Shown: positions 15,274 through 24,925 of the stretch, in pieces
Numbering within the stretch: position 1 is the first letter of the stretch
Layout: every line of letters begins with the position of its first letter
Assembly: GCF_013294005.1 (NCBI RefSeq)
Contig: NZ_JABSNK010000003.1
Coordinates: 186,001-250,000, forward strand
Origin: Flavobacterium gelidicaeli
GTDB taxonomy: Bacteria; Bacteroidota; Bacteroidia; Flavobacteriales; Flavobacteriaceae
Direction: 5' to 3'
DNA: 64,000 nucleotides
Notes under the pieces: model-generated
What the model was told of the DNA's origin: nothing
The model's input: the letters and a program-made list of their open reading frames with translations, nothing else
Database searches by the model: none
Translations under genes and position numbers: made by a program

Positions 15274-16317
15274 ATGAAAACAAGCAAGCACATCTCTTGT
15301 CATATTACAGTATTACTACTCTTTATCCACTGCAATTTGTTTGCACAAAAAAAGATCTATTATGCTGCCTTTATAGATAGTTTGATCAAAACTACTGATG
15401 TTAGAACGTTTAATGGAGTGATTGCGATAGCCGAAAACGGTATCTTGAAATATACTAAAGCGTATGGTTTTTCGAATTTAGAAAAGAAAACGCCCTTAAA
15501 AATGCAAGATAATTTCGAAATCATGTCTAATTCGAAACAAATAACAGCAGCATTACTTTTAAGAGAAGTTGATAAAGGTAAGGTTGATTTGCAAGCACCT
15601 ATAAAAACTTATTTGCCTTATTTAACGCAATCTTGGGCTGATACAGTTACAGTTCATCAATTGCTGAACCACACGCACGGAATTGAGGCTATAGACAAGC
15701 CGTTATTATTCAAACCTGGAACTAGTTTTAAATATGGAAATTTCTCTAATGTACTTTTAGGGAAAATTATCGCTTTTTCGAGTAAAAAAACCTATAATCA
15801 AATGGCTGATTCATTGTTTAAAGCACTAAAAATGAAACATACTTTTGCTTATGTAAAAGATAAAAACAAACCTATTGTAACGGGTTACAAAAACAAAGAC
15901 GGTGTTTTCACGAAAGTAGAAACGTCACAAATAAATCCCGATTCTACTCCCGCTGACGGTATCATTACCACCGCAGAAGATTTGGTGATTTGGAATTCCA
16001 ACTTGCATGAGGGTAAAATTTTAAAACCAGAAACTTATAAATTGATGGTGAGTGAAACCGTTTTAGCACAACACAATTCCTTTGGGAAAGAAAAATGTGG
16101 TTACGGCTATGGGATTCGAGTAAATAATAATGGAAAAACAAAATACATAGGACACACTGGCTTGGGTGATGGTTTTGCGTCTTTAAACATTTATTTTCCT
16201 AAAAATAAAATTAGTGTTGTAGTTTTGGAAAATCAAATGAACGACAAACTAGAGTTAGCGTATTATTTTGGTAATCAAGTAAAAGAGATTATTTTAAAAC
16301 TAGAGGATAAAAAATAA
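15274..16317 (+). CDS. Beta-lactamase-family serine hydrolase (class C/penicillin-binding type)
   Basis: A 347-residue secreted protein (signal peptide ending ...CNLFA). Serine beta-lactamase/DD-peptidase motifs are present: SxxK at S85-K88 (SNSK), YxN at Y154-N156 (YGN), and HTG at 294-296 in place of KTG. In this family the acyl-serine enzyme acts on peptidoglycan stems, esters or beta-lactams. The HTG variant is typical of the esterase/peptidase-like branch, so true beta-lactamase activity is not claimed. It is followed after a single nucleotide by a B1 metallo-beta-lactamase gene, so the two are almost certainly translated from one mRNA. Confidence 0.88.
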   Translation: MKTSKHISCHITVLLLFIHCNLFAQKKIYYAAFIDSLIKTTDVRTFNGVIAIAENGILKYTKAYGFSNLEKKTPLKMQDNFEIMSNSKQITAALLLREVDKGKVDLQAPIKTYLPYLTQSWADTVTVHQLLNHTHGIEAIDKPLLFKPGTSFKYGNFSNVLLGKIIAFSSKKTYNQMADSLFKALKMKHTFAYVKDKNKPIVTGYKNKDGVFTKVETSQINPDSTPADGIITTAEDLVIWNSNLHEGKILKPETYKLMVSETVLAQHNSFGKEKCGYGYGIRVNNNGKTKYIGHTGLGDGFASLNIYFPKNKISVVVLENQMNDKLELAYYFGNQVKEIILKLEDKK

Positions 16318-16318
16318 G

Positions 16319-17062
16319 ATGATAAGGAAAACTTTTTATACTAATTGCTTGCTGTTTTTATTTCTAAGCATTGTTGCTACTGGACAAACAGTAAAAAACG
16401 AATTAAAAATTACGCCAATTACAACTGATTTTTATGTTTACAGCAGCTACAAAATGTTTGGTACTAAAAAACAAGATGCTAATGCCATGTATGTTGTTAC
16501 TACTGCTGGTGTAGTACTTATTGACTCGCCATGGGATGATTTTCCTTATCAAAATTTATTAGACAGCATTGAATCGCGCCACCATAAAAAAGTAATTATG
16601 GCAATAGCCACCCATTCTCACGAAGACAGAACATCAGGATTGGATTTTTATAAACAACACGGAATCAAAACCTACACGACCAATTTGACTGATAAGATTT
16701 CGATTAAAAAGAACCAGCCTAAAGCGCAATTTTTGATACAAAAAGATACTGTTTTTACGGTTGGCGATAAAACTTTTGAAACATATTATGCCGGTCCAGG
16801 ACATACAAAAGATAATATTGTTATTTGGTTCAACGACCAAAAAGTACTTTATGGAGGTTGCCTTGTAAAAAGTATCGATGCAAGAGATTTAGAGTATGTT
16901 GGGGAAGCAAATGTCCCGCAATGGCCAAAAACGATAAAAAAAGTGCAAGCTAAATTTCAAGATCCCAAATACATCATAACGGGGCACCACGATTGGACTA
17001 GCACAAAAGCTTTAGACCATACTTTATATTTATTAGAGGAAAATAATAAGAAAAGGAAGTAG
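16319..17062 (+). CDS. bla: Subclass B1 metallo-beta-lactamase
   Basis: A 247-residue secreted zinc hydrolase with the full B1 ligand set: H99, H101 and D103 in HSHEDR, H162 in GPGHTKDN, C181 in GGCLVK, and H223 in ITGHHDW. K184, three residues after the cysteine, matches the substrate-binding lysine (K224 in standard numbering). The signal peptide ends near TGQ. B1 enzymes open penicillins, cephalosporins and carbapenems in the periplasm. Chromosomal B1 enzymes of this type are known in Flavobacterium and relatives (JOHN, IND, EBR groups). Expression is probably coupled to the serine hydrolase ahead of it. Which named enzyme it is nearest to cannot be settled without alignment. Confidence 0.92.
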   Translation: MIRKTFYTNCLLFLFLSIVATGQTVKNELKITPITTDFYVYSSYKMFGTKKQDANAMYVVTTAGVVLIDSPWDDFPYQNLLDSIESRHHKKVIMAIATHSHEDRTSGLDFYKQHGIKTYTTNLTDKISIKKNQPKAQFLIQKDTVFTVGDKTFETYYAGPGHTKDNIVIWFNDQKVLYGGCLVKSIDARDLEYVGEANVPQWPKTIKKVQAKFQDPKYIITGHHDWTSTKALDHTLYLLEENNKKRK

Positions 17063-17187
17063 GAGCAATACCTTTTATTTAAATCTCGATTGTTTCAATT
17101 TACATTTAAAGAATAAAGCGGGAATTTAAATTGTGATTTCTATTGTAAAGACAATATCTTTGGATCCAAATAAAAAAAAAGCATACA

Positions 17188-17742
17188 ATGACAACTCATC
17201 TCGCCTTATTACGTGGTATCAATGTTTCAGGACACAACATGATTAAAATGGATGCCTTGCAAAAAATGCTAGAAAACATGGGATTTACTAATGTGGCTAC
17301 CTACATACAATCAGGAAATGTTTTTGTGACTAGTGAAGAACCAGATGCTGCTACGGTGGGTTTTAAAATCAAACAAGAGATTTTTAAGGAATTTGGTTAT
17401 GATGTACCTGCTATAGTCTTGGGAATGGAGGATTTGCAAAACTGCTTTTCAAATAATCCTTTTTTGAAAGAAAAAGAAGCCGACTTAAAAAAATTATACG
17501 TGGCTTTTGTATCAAAAGAGTTACGAAGTGACAACATCAACGACTTAAAAATTAGTCAGTTCAAGCCAGACGAAGCACAAATTGATAAAAACAAAATTTT
17601 TATTAAATATGCGGTAGGTGCTGGAAAAACAAGGCTAGATCAAAAATACATAGAGAAAAAATTAAACCTTACAGCTACTATTAGAAACTGGAATACCGTT
17701 ACTAACTTGTTGAAAATGTATGAAGACAGTAAAGTGAGCTAA
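17188..17742 (+). CDS. DUF1697 domain protein
   Basis: A 184-residue protein matching DUF1697 from end to end: LALLRGINVSGHNMIKMDAL at the N-terminus, TYIQSGNVFVTS near 45, and TIRNWNTVTNLLKM at the C-terminus. The family is widespread, cytoplasmic and of unknown function. The gene stands alone and is followed by a hairpin with T-runs on both strands, shared with the convergent gene at 17799. Confidence 0.88.
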   Translation: MTTHLALLRGINVSGHNMIKMDALQKMLENMGFTNVATYIQSGNVFVTSEEPDAATVGFKIKQEIFKEFGYDVPAIVLGMEDLQNCFSNNPFLKEKEADLKKLYVAFVSKELRSDNINDLKISQFKPDEAQIDKNKIFIKYAVGAGKTRLDQKYIEKKLNLTATIRNWNTVTNLLKMYEDSKVS

Positions 17743-17765
17743 TAGTAATTATTAATTTATCTGAA

Positions 17766-17797
17766 AGCGCTTAAGAAATTAACTTAAGTGCTTTTTT
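17766..17797. terminator. Bidirectional terminator between DUF1697 and Dph6-like genes
   Basis: AGCGCTTAAG (17766-17775) pairs with CTTAAGTGCT (17783-17792), with one G-T pair, a 7-nt loop and TTTTT following. The complementary strand shows AAAGCACTTAAG and an A/T-rich exit, so it can serve the convergent gene too. Confidence 0.75.
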
Positions 17798-17798
17798 A

Positions 17799-18536
17799 TT
17801 ATTTTTCAAGTAAATCACAATACCAAAACCCATAATCAAACGCATCAGTAGCACTAGTATCACAGGCTGTGTCTGAGCTATCTACTTTTTCGGGTTTTTC
17901 ATATTTACGGTAAACAATTTCACCTATTTCAAAATTTATTGGATATGAAAATAAAGGACCATCAAAAGTAAATGTATGGAACTCTCCATTTTCACCACAA
18001 ACATCAACATTTTCAGGCAAATCATTGAGGAATTCTTGATCAATAATTCTGCCAACAAAATTTTTGTCGAGATAACGTTCGTTGACACAAACCACAATGG
18101 TTTTAAAACCCAAACTGATAAATTCCTGAATTATATCATGTGTAGGGATTTTCCATAGCGGAAAAATACCTTCAAAATCGAGCGTTGCTAACTTGTCTTC
18201 TCGATATTTGCGTAGGTCTTCAAGGAAAATATCTCCAAAAATGGAGTGAGTAATACCTTGTTGTTTAAGTTTACTCAGTGTATTTGACATTACGGTTTCA
18301 TAAACTTCCATTGTGGGCATTTCAGGAATTTGCATGATTTCGAGAGGCAATCCAATACTTTTTGCCTGTTGCTGTAACAATTCTACGCGAACACCGTGCA
18401 TAGAAATGCGCTGAAACTGCTCATTAACACTCGTTAGCAGTGTGCAAATTTCAATTTCAGGATTCTGTAGGGTTTTGTATAATGCTAAAGCGGAATCTTT
18501 ACCGCTACTCCAATTAAATAAGGCTTTCTTTTTCAA
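17799..18536 (-). CDS. Diphthine-ammonia ligase (Dph6)-like ATP pyrophosphatase
   Basis: A 245-residue protein with the N-type ATP pyrophosphatase PP-loop SSGKDS at residues 10-15. Family motifs follow: SMHGVR, FGDIFLEDLRKYRE and CGENGEFHTFTFDGP, the last typical of the Dph6/MJ0570 family. In eukaryotes and archaea Dph6 amidates diphthine on EF2. Bacteria lack diphthamide, so the substrate here is unknown; an ATP-dependent amidation or adenylation is likely. It is convergent with DUF1697. Confidence 0.85.
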   Translation of the reverse strand: MKKKALFNWSSGKDSALALYKTLQNPEIEICTLLTSVNEQFQRISMHGVRVELLQQQAKSIGLPLEIMQIPEMPTMEVYETVMSNTLSKLKQQGITHSIFGDIFLEDLRKYREDKLATLDFEGIFPLWKIPTHDIIQEFISLGFKTIVVCVNERYLDKNFVGRIIDQEFLNDLPENVDVCGENGEFHTFTFDGPLFSYPINFEIGEIVYRKYEKPEKVDSSDTACDTSATDAFDYGFWYCDLLEK

Positions 18537-18833
18537 TTTATTGTTGTTGAATTTGGTTGTAAACGTACAAAAAAAGTACTGTTTTTATAACAAGCCGTGA
18601 CTTCTAATACTAAATATTTGTAACTTTGACGACAATATATTGACAATAGCGTTATTACAAAACAACTATAAAATAACCTCTAAGCAATTGAAAAATTGGG
18701 ATTCTTAAAGTGAACAAATTTATTTTAGCACTTTAAAAACTAAGGAATTATAATTAATTTGATAGCAATCATTGTTATTGTACTAATAATCCTAAAAAAA
18801 AATGGCGTTACGATACTATAAAACCTCCTATAA

Positions 18834-20906
18834 ATGAAATACCTTTTATTATTATTATCTACTGTGGCATTTGCACAACAAAGTCAGTCAGTCGATTTTA
18901 AGTCGGTTACGGGACAAATTAGAGTAAACGCCAAGGAGAAATCAGTTTCTGGGTCGGTCAATTACATTGTAGAAGTCTTACAACCTATAGACACGATTAA
19001 AATTGATGCACAAAACATGACCTTTACTAATGTGGAGTTGAATCAAGCGCAGCTACTTTTTGAAAATAATGAAAAACAATTGCTACTGATTTTTCCGTTC
19101 CAAAAAGGAAAATACGAGATTAGTTTTAATTATTTGGCTCAGCCAAAACAAGCTTTGTACTTTGTAGGATCAGAAGAAAAAGACAATTTACAAATCTGGA
19201 CACAAGGACAAGGACGTTATACAAGTAATTGGTTTCCAAGTTTTGATGATGTCAATGAAAAATTAGTTTTTGGTCTTGAAGTAGTTGTCGATGAAAAGTA
19301 TCAGGTAGTTTCTAACGGAGTTTTAGATTCTAAAATTACCAGCGAAGGATTGAATCATTGGAAATATCAAATGAAAAAACCAATGAGTTCTTACTTATTG
19401 ATGCTTTCCATAGGTAAATTTGATAAACACATTGAAAAATCAAAGTCGGGAATTCCTTTAGAATACTATATTGAACCAAAAGACACAGCTAATTACGAAA
19501 CGACTTACCGCTACAGTACAGCAATGTTTAATTTTTTAGAAAAAGCAATAGGAGTGAAGTATCCTTGGGAAGTATACCGACAAATTCCGGTTCGAGATTT
19601 TTTGTATGCTGGAATGGAGAATACCACAGCAACACTATTTTCAAGCAGGTATGTGGTAGATGCTATAGGATTTGAAGACCGTAGTTATACCAATGTCAAT
19701 GCACATGAATTAGCACATCAATGGTTTGGTGATTTGATTACTGCACAAAGTGGTAAGCACCACTGGTTACAAGAAGGATTTGCAACCTACTATGCTTTAT
19801 TAGCTGAGCGTGAACTATATGGAGACGATTATTTTTATTACAAATTATACGAGTCAGCCCAACAAATAAAATACGCTTCTCGAACAGATAGTATTCCGGT
19901 TTTGAATGCCAAAGCAAGTTCGTTAAGCTTTTATCAAAAAGGGGCTTGGGCACTTTTTGTTTTGAATGAATCATTAGGGGATAAAAAATTTAAAAAAGCA
20001 ATTTGTAATTATTTAAAAAAGTACCGCTATCAAACAGTAGAAACAGATGATTTTTTTAACGAAATTAAAAAAACAGCTGATTTTGATACTACAGATTTTA
20101 GTAAAGTATGGCTTGAATCAACTACCTTTAATACATCACAAGCCAATGACTTACTATTGTCTAACAAAATGATAAAAACCCTTTTTGAAGTTGAAAAGCT
20201 TAAAAAAAATCCATTGATAGATAAAGAAAAGTTTTTTGTTGAAGTGTTGCAATCTAATGTTTATTTTGAAGTAAAAATAGCCGTCGTTAACCAATTAAGA
20301 AACGAGAAATTTGAAGCTAAAAAAGCATTATTACAATTGGCTCTAGCCACAAATAACGTTCAAGTTAGGCAAGCCGTAGCGAGTTCATTGTCTAAAATTC
20401 CGGAAGAATTTAGAAAGGCATACGAGACTTTACTAAATGATGAATCGTATCAAACACAAGAATTAGCATTGTATTATTTGTGGAATAACTTTCCTGAAAA
20501 ACGGGTTGCTTATTTAGAAGAGTCCAAAGACTGGATTGGTTTCAATGATTACAATCTCAAAACATTATGGCTCTCATTAGCCTTATCAACACAAGAATAT
20601 GATATAGATAAATCTGTTTTAATAACTGAATTAATCAATTATTCTTCAATTAATTATGAGGCAACTACACGGCAAAACGCGCTAGAAAAACTCCTTGCTT
20701 TTAAGTTGCTCAATGATCAAGTTTTAGAAAATTTAGTCAATGCAACAACGCACCATATGTGGCAGTTTTCAAAATTTGGTAGAGACAACATCCGTTTGTT
20801 GCTTAAAAATCCCGAAATGGTGGTTTCTTTTCAAAGAATATTACCCAATCTAAACGAAAAGGAACAATTTCAGCTAAACCGTTTGCTTCTTGAGTTGAAA
20901 CCGTAA
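18834..20906 (+). CDS. M1-family metallopeptidase (aminopeptidase N-like)
   Basis: A 690-residue protein with a short signal peptide (MKYLLLLLSTVAFAQQ). The zinc site is complete: HELAH at 291-295 and a third ligand E314 in LQEGFATYY. The exopeptidase motif reads GMEN (260-263), where gluzincins usually have GAMEN. A beta-sandwich N-domain precedes it and a helical HEAT-like C-domain follows (~470-690). It should remove N-terminal residues from peptides in the periplasm or at the surface. The 297-nt upstream gap (18537-18833) contains one TAACTTTG -7-like box near 18618 and no gene. Confidence 0.92.
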   Translation: MKYLLLLLSTVAFAQQSQSVDFKSVTGQIRVNAKEKSVSGSVNYIVEVLQPIDTIKIDAQNMTFTNVELNQAQLLFENNEKQLLLIFPFQKGKYEISFNYLAQPKQALYFVGSEEKDNLQIWTQGQGRYTSNWFPSFDDVNEKLVFGLEVVVDEKYQVVSNGVLDSKITSEGLNHWKYQMKKPMSSYLLMLSIGKFDKHIEKSKSGIPLEYYIEPKDTANYETTYRYSTAMFNFLEKAIGVKYPWEVYRQIPVRDFLYAGMENTTATLFSSRYVVDAIGFEDRSYTNVNAHELAHQWFGDLITAQSGKHHWLQEGFATYYALLAERELYGDDYFYYKLYESAQQIKYASRTDSIPVLNAKASSLSFYQKGAWALFVLNESLGDKKFKKAICNYLKKYRYQTVETDDFFNEIKKTADFDTTDFSKVWLESTTFNTSQANDLLLSNKMIKTLFEVEKLKKNPLIDKEKFFVEVLQSNVYFEVKIAVVNQLRNEKFEAKKALLQLALATNNVQVRQAVASSLSKIPEEFRKAYETLLNDESYQTQELALYYLWNNFPEKRVAYLEESKDWIGFNDYNLKTLWLSLALSTQEYDIDKSVLITELINYSSINYEATTRQNALEKLLAFKLLNDQVLENLVNATTHHMWQFSKFGRDNIRLLLKNPEMVVSFQRILPNLNEKEQFQLNRLLLELKP

Positions 20907-20919
20907 AAAATAAAATAAT

Positions 20920-20965
20920 AAAAAGGGCCTTCAATTAATTTTAAATTTAGTTAAAGGCACTTTTT
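20920..20965. terminator. Bidirectional terminator after the M1 peptidase
   Basis: AAAGGGCCTT (20922-20931) pairs with AAAGGCACTTT (20953-20963), with one mismatch and a long A/T loop. The stem is flanked by an A-run and a T-run, so it can end both the M1 peptidase and the convergent gene at 20975. Confidence 0.6.
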
Positions 20966-20974
20966 ATTTACTGA

Positions 20975-21496
20975 TTACCAGAGTTGGTTTACTTCATTTT
21001 TTATAAAAGATAAAGCAGCACCACTAGGAGATGTTTTATCAAATAAAGAAGTCAATATCTCTTCACGTAAGGCATCAGCATTAGTAACCGAATCTTTTTT
21101 TGTTGCCAAACGAATCATTTGTATGGTTGCATTTTTGGCAGCCAAAATAATCGACCAGCATTCTTCGCTAATGTATATTTGTTGGGATAAATTGTGTTCA
21201 AATTCTTGTTCAATTTGTGCTACAACATAATTTTGATATTCGTTTTTATCATCAGATATAGGCGTTACGCGCACCATGAGTTGCGAAGGATTTATACGCT
21301 CCATGAACAATGTCATGCGCTCGTAAGCTTGTAAACGCAAAGGTAAAGTCGCAGCTTGATTGTCTTTTTGCAACATCCATCGACGTGTATTTTGTTGGTC
21401 TTTAAAATGCGAATCGAATAAAAAATAAGCAACTGCTCCTGTAATTATTGAAGGAATTGTATAAGCAAGTATGTTTGTAATAATAGTAGAATCCAT
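20975..21496 (-). CDS. Hypothetical membrane-anchored protein, 173 aa
   Basis: A 173-residue protein with one N-terminal membrane span (ILAYTIPSIITGAVAYFLF, ~9-27). A soluble, mostly helical domain follows, with LRLQAYERMTLFMERINP, QIEQEFEHNLSQQIYIS and a C-terminal SFIKNEVNQLW. I recall this as a conserved protein of unknown function (DUF7935-like) in Flavobacteriia. No catalytic motif is evident. It is convergent with the M1 peptidase and divergent from the TSUP permease. Confidence 0.75.
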   Translation of the reverse strand: MDSTIITNILAYTIPSIITGAVAYFLFDSHFKDQQNTRRWMLQKDNQAATLPLRLQAYERMTLFMERINPSQLMVRVTPISDDKNEYQNYVVAQIEQEFEHNLSQQIYISEECWSIILAAKNATIQMIRLATKKDSVTNADALREEILTSLFDKTSPSGAALSFIKNEVNQLW

Positions 21497-21631
21497 AATT
21501 TTTTTTTAGAGAAACAAAAATATACTTTTTGGTTGAAATTCATAACGTTTATAGTGTTATTTAGATTGTTGAGTTGTATTTTTGTCAATTGTCCTCATTT
21601 TCTAATTGCATTTTCAATTTTTTACATTTTC

Positions 21632-22402
21632 ATGGAAAACTATATCCTATTATTTCTTTGCATCGCAGCATTTGTAGCTGGTTTTATAGATGCAATTGTT
21701 GGTGGGGGCGGACTTATTCAAACACCAGCGGGTTTGATTTTCTTGCCTAATTTGCCTGTTTCAACAGTTATTGGTACCCTGAAAATCCCTGCTTTTAGCG
21801 GAACTTCTTTTGCTGCTTATCAGTATTTAAAGAAGGTAAATATGAACTGGAAATTACTTCTTATCATGATGGCATTAGCCATGCCGTCAGCCTTTTTAGG
21901 GTCTACTTTATTGACCTATATGAGCAATGATTTCATGAAGCCGCTGCTGCTTTTTATACTCTCCTTACTAGCGATTTATACGTATGCAAAGAAAAACTTT
22001 GGTCAACATGTAGCTAAAAATATTTCAGATAGAACGTTAGTGTTAAATGCCGTACTAATTAGTTTTATAGTGGGTTTTTATGATGGCTTTATTGGTCCTG
22101 GTACGGGAAGTTTTTTTGTAGTTGCTTTTATTGCGTTAATGGGGTTTGATTTTCTTCATGCTTCTGCAAATGCTAAAATGGTCAACTTGGCAACTAATTT
22201 TGGTTCCATTTGTCTGTTTGCTTTAAAAGGTAAAATTATTTGGGCTATTGCTTTACCCATGGCTGCTTGCAATGCATTAGGCGGTTGGTTAGGAGCTAAA
22301 CTGGCGATTAATAAAGGAAACGGTTTTATCCGAATTTTCTTTTTAGTTGTGGTTGTTGGAACATTAATTCGTTTTGCGTACGATGTTTTTTGGAACAAAT
22401 AA
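21632..22402 (+). CDS. TSUP (TauE/SafE) family membrane permease
   Basis: 256 residues from ATG 21632 (MENYILLFLCIAAFVAGFID). An earlier ATG at 21533 would add 33 residues not typical of the family, so the later start is preferred. The TSUP signature is doubled: GFIDAIVGGGGLIQTPAGL in the first half and GFYDGFIGPGTGSFFVVAF in the second. There are about eight membrane spans. Family members export or import sulfur-containing or organic anions (sulfite, sulfoacetate, taurine breakdown products); the substrate is not readable here. Confidence 0.88.
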   Translation: MENYILLFLCIAAFVAGFIDAIVGGGGLIQTPAGLIFLPNLPVSTVIGTLKIPAFSGTSFAAYQYLKKVNMNWKLLLIMMALAMPSAFLGSTLLTYMSNDFMKPLLLFILSLLAIYTYAKKNFGQHVAKNISDRTLVLNAVLISFIVGFYDGFIGPGTGSFFVVAFIALMGFDFLHASANAKMVNLATNFGSICLFALKGKIIWAIALPMAACNALGGWLGAKLAINKGNGFIRIFFLVVVVGTLIRFAYDVFWNK

Positions 22403-22520
22403 AAAAATAGTACGAGCTAATAATCTTGAAGTATTTAGCACGGATTACTTTCGATACATAAAATAATAATTATTGTATTAAACGAACACTATTATGCCGT
22501 TAAAACTTCACTGCTTCCGA

Positions 22521-22549
22521 TTGTATTAATTCTTAAATTCTTATTTTTG
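22521..22549 (+). promoter_or_regulatory. Bacteroidetes-type promoter of the UvrD/PcrA gene
   Basis: TTG at 22521-22523 is followed after 18 nt by TATTTTTG at 22542-22549, matching the Bacteroidetes primary sigma consensus (TTG, ~19 nt, TAnnTTTG). The start codon of the helicase gene lies 19 nt downstream. Confidence 0.6.
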
Positions 22550-22568
22550 CATAAATAGAAAAAACTTC

Positions 22569-24902
22569 ATGCAACAATATATATCCCAACTTAACGAAGC
22601 CCAGCGCGAACCCGTTTTACAAAAAGAAGGTCCAATGATCATTATTGCTGGTGCTGGCTCCGGAAAAACAAGGGTGCTTACCATACGAATTGCGTACTTA
22701 ATGCAACAAGGAATTGATGCATTTAATATTTTATCGTTGACTTTTACTAATAAAGCAGCGCGTGAAATGAAAAAACGTATCTCAGACATTGTAGGTTCTG
22801 GCGAAGCTAAAAACCTTTGGATGGGAACTTTTCACTCGGTTTTTGCTCGAATTCTACGTTCAGAAGCAGATAAGCTTGGGTATCCTTCCAATTTTACTAT
22901 TTATGATTCTCAGGATTCGCTTCGTGCCATTTCAGGAATTATCAAAGAAATGCAGTTGGATCGAGATGTGTACAAGCCAAAACAGGTTTTAGGACGCATC
23001 TCTAATTTTAAAAATAGCTTAATCACCGTAAAAGCTTATTTCAATGACAAAGAGCTGCAGGAGGCTGATGCAATGTCTAAAAAGCCACGTATGGGTGAGC
23101 TTTATGAGAAATACGTAGAGAAATGCTTCAAATCTGGTGCGATGGATTTTGATGATTTGTTATTAAAGACCAACGAACTGCTGACACGTTTTCCAGAGGT
23201 TTTAGCCAAGTATCAAAACCGTTTTCGTTACATCATGGTAGATGAGTACCAAGATACCAACCACTCCCAATATTTAATTGTACGTGCTTTATCAGATAAA
23301 TTTCAAAATATTTGTGTTGTAGGTGATGATGCGCAAAGTATTTATGCTTTTAGAGGGGCAAATATTAATAATATTCTGAATTTCCAGAAGGATTATGAAG
23401 GCGTAAAAACATTTAAATTAGAGCAAAATTACCGTTCAACGCGTAATATTGTAGAAGCAGCAAATACCATTATTGATAAAAATAAAGTAAAGCTGGATAA
23501 GATTGTTTGGACAGCAAATGAATTTGGACCAAAAATAAAAGTGCACCGCAGCATGACTGATGCTGAAGAAGGACGTTTTGTTGCCAGCACCATTTTTGAA
23601 CAAAAAATGCAACAGCAAATGACGAATGGTCAATTTGCAATTTTGTACCGTACCAATGCACAATCAAGAGCGATGGAGGATGCTTTGCGTAAGCGTGATA
23701 TTCCGTACCGTATTTATGGAGGTTTGTCTTTTTATCAAAGAAAAGAAATCAAAGATGTCCTGTGTTATTTAAGGCTGGTTATCAATCCAAAAGATGAGGA
23801 AGCATTGATGCGTGTTATTAACTATCCCGCAAGAGGAATAGGGGATACCACCGTTGAAAAATTAGTCGTTGCTGCAAATCATTACAAGCGTTCTATATTT
23901 GAAGTCATGCAGAATATTGATAAGATTGATTTAAAACTAAACAATGGTACGAAACAGAAATTAAAAGATTTTGTCTTGATGATTTTGAGTTTTCAAGCCA
24001 TTGATCAAAACCATGATGCCTTTTATGTAACAGATCATGTTTCTAAAAAAACAGGATTAGTTCAAGAGCTTAAAAAAGATGCTACTCCAGAGGGAATGGC
24101 TAAAATTCAAAATATAGAGGAGTTATTAAACGGTTTAAAAGATTTCACTGAGGGTCAAAAAGAAATTGATGGCGCTCGTGGTGCTTTGGCTGAATTTATG
24201 GAAGATGTGGCTTTGGCTACTGATTTAGATAAAGATACTAGTGATGAAGATCGTGTAGCGTTAATGACTATTCATCTTGCAAAAGGGCTAGAATTCCCTC
24301 ATGTTTTTGTGGTAGGAATGGAAGAAGATTTGTTTCCGAGTGCGATGAGTATGAGTACCCGAAGTGAGTTAGAGGAAGAGCGTCGTTTGTTTTATGTAGC
24401 GCTAACACGTGCAGAACATCAGGCGTATTTAACGTACTCGCAGTCAAGATACCGCTGGGGAAAATTGACGGATAGTGAACCATCGCGTTTTATTGAGGAG
24501 ATTGACGGACAGTTTTTAGAATACCTAACACCAGCCGAATCCAATTACCGATATAATTCGCCTATTGATAAGGATATCTTTGGGGATGTAGATAAATCTA
24601 AAATGCGTTTATCGAAACCGTCTAATGGTACTCCGCCTCAAAAAGCAGTAGGGAATGATCAAAAATTAGAAGCTTCAGTTAGAAAACTAAAACCGATGAC
24701 CGGTAGCGGACCTGCATCAGGACCTAATTTATTTGATAATAACCTTGCCATGGGAAATATCGTGATGCACGAACGTTTTGGTAGAGGTCAAATTGTAAAT
24801 ATAGAAGGGGTAGGCGCTGATAAAAAAGCGGAAATTAAATTTGAAGTTGGCGGACTTAAAAAGTTGCTATTGCGTTTTGCAAAACTTGATGTTATTGGTT
24901 AA
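22569..24902 (+). CDS. UvrD/PcrA-type superfamily 1 DNA helicase
   Basis: A 777-residue protein with the SF1A helicase motifs in order: GAGSGKT (28-34, motif I), LSLTFTNKAAREMKKR (Ia), MVDEYQDTNHSQY (II), VVGDDAQSIYAFRGA (III), LEQNYRST (IV), LMTIHLAKGLEFPHVFVVG (V) and RRLFYVALTRAE (VI). The C-terminus carries a beta-rich PcrA-like tail (VMHERFGRGQIVNIEG). It unwinds DNA 3' to 5' in nucleotide excision and recombination control. Length and tail fit PcrA/UvrD well. Confidence 0.93.
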   Translation: MQQYISQLNEAQREPVLQKEGPMIIIAGAGSGKTRVLTIRIAYLMQQGIDAFNILSLTFTNKAAREMKKRISDIVGSGEAKNLWMGTFHSVFARILRSEADKLGYPSNFTIYDSQDSLRAISGIIKEMQLDRDVYKPKQVLGRISNFKNSLITVKAYFNDKELQEADAMSKKPRMGELYEKYVEKCFKSGAMDFDDLLLKTNELLTRFPEVLAKYQNRFRYIMVDEYQDTNHSQYLIVRALSDKFQNICVVGDDAQSIYAFRGANINNILNFQKDYEGVKTFKLEQNYRSTRNIVEAANTIIDKNKVKLDKIVWTANEFGPKIKVHRSMTDAEEGRFVASTIFEQKMQQQMTNGQFAILYRTNAQSRAMEDALRKRDIPYRIYGGLSFYQRKEIKDVLCYLRLVINPKDEEALMRVINYPARGIGDTTVEKLVVAANHYKRSIFEVMQNIDKIDLKLNNGTKQKLKDFVLMILSFQAIDQNHDAFYVTDHVSKKTGLVQELKKDATPEGMAKIQNIEELLNGLKDFTEGQKEIDGARGALAEFMEDVALATDLDKDTSDEDRVALMTIHLAKGLEFPHVFVVGMEEDLFPSAMSMSTRSELEEERRLFYVALTRAEHQAYLTYSQSRYRWGKLTDSEPSRFIEEIDGQFLEYLTPAESNYRYNSPIDKDIFGDVDKSKMRLSKPSNGTPPQKAVGNDQKLEASVRKLKPMTGSGPASGPNLFDNNLAMGNIVMHERFGRGQIVNIEGVGADKKAEIKFEVGGLKKLLLRFAKLDVIG

Positions 24903-24925
24903 TTGTAGGCAATAATCACCAAAAA

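Noticed and set aside
16319..17062. Glyoxalase II or other general MBL-fold hydrolase
   Set aside because: The ligand set includes the cysteine in GGC with a lysine three residues on and the single His of GPGH, which is specific for B1 beta-lactamases.
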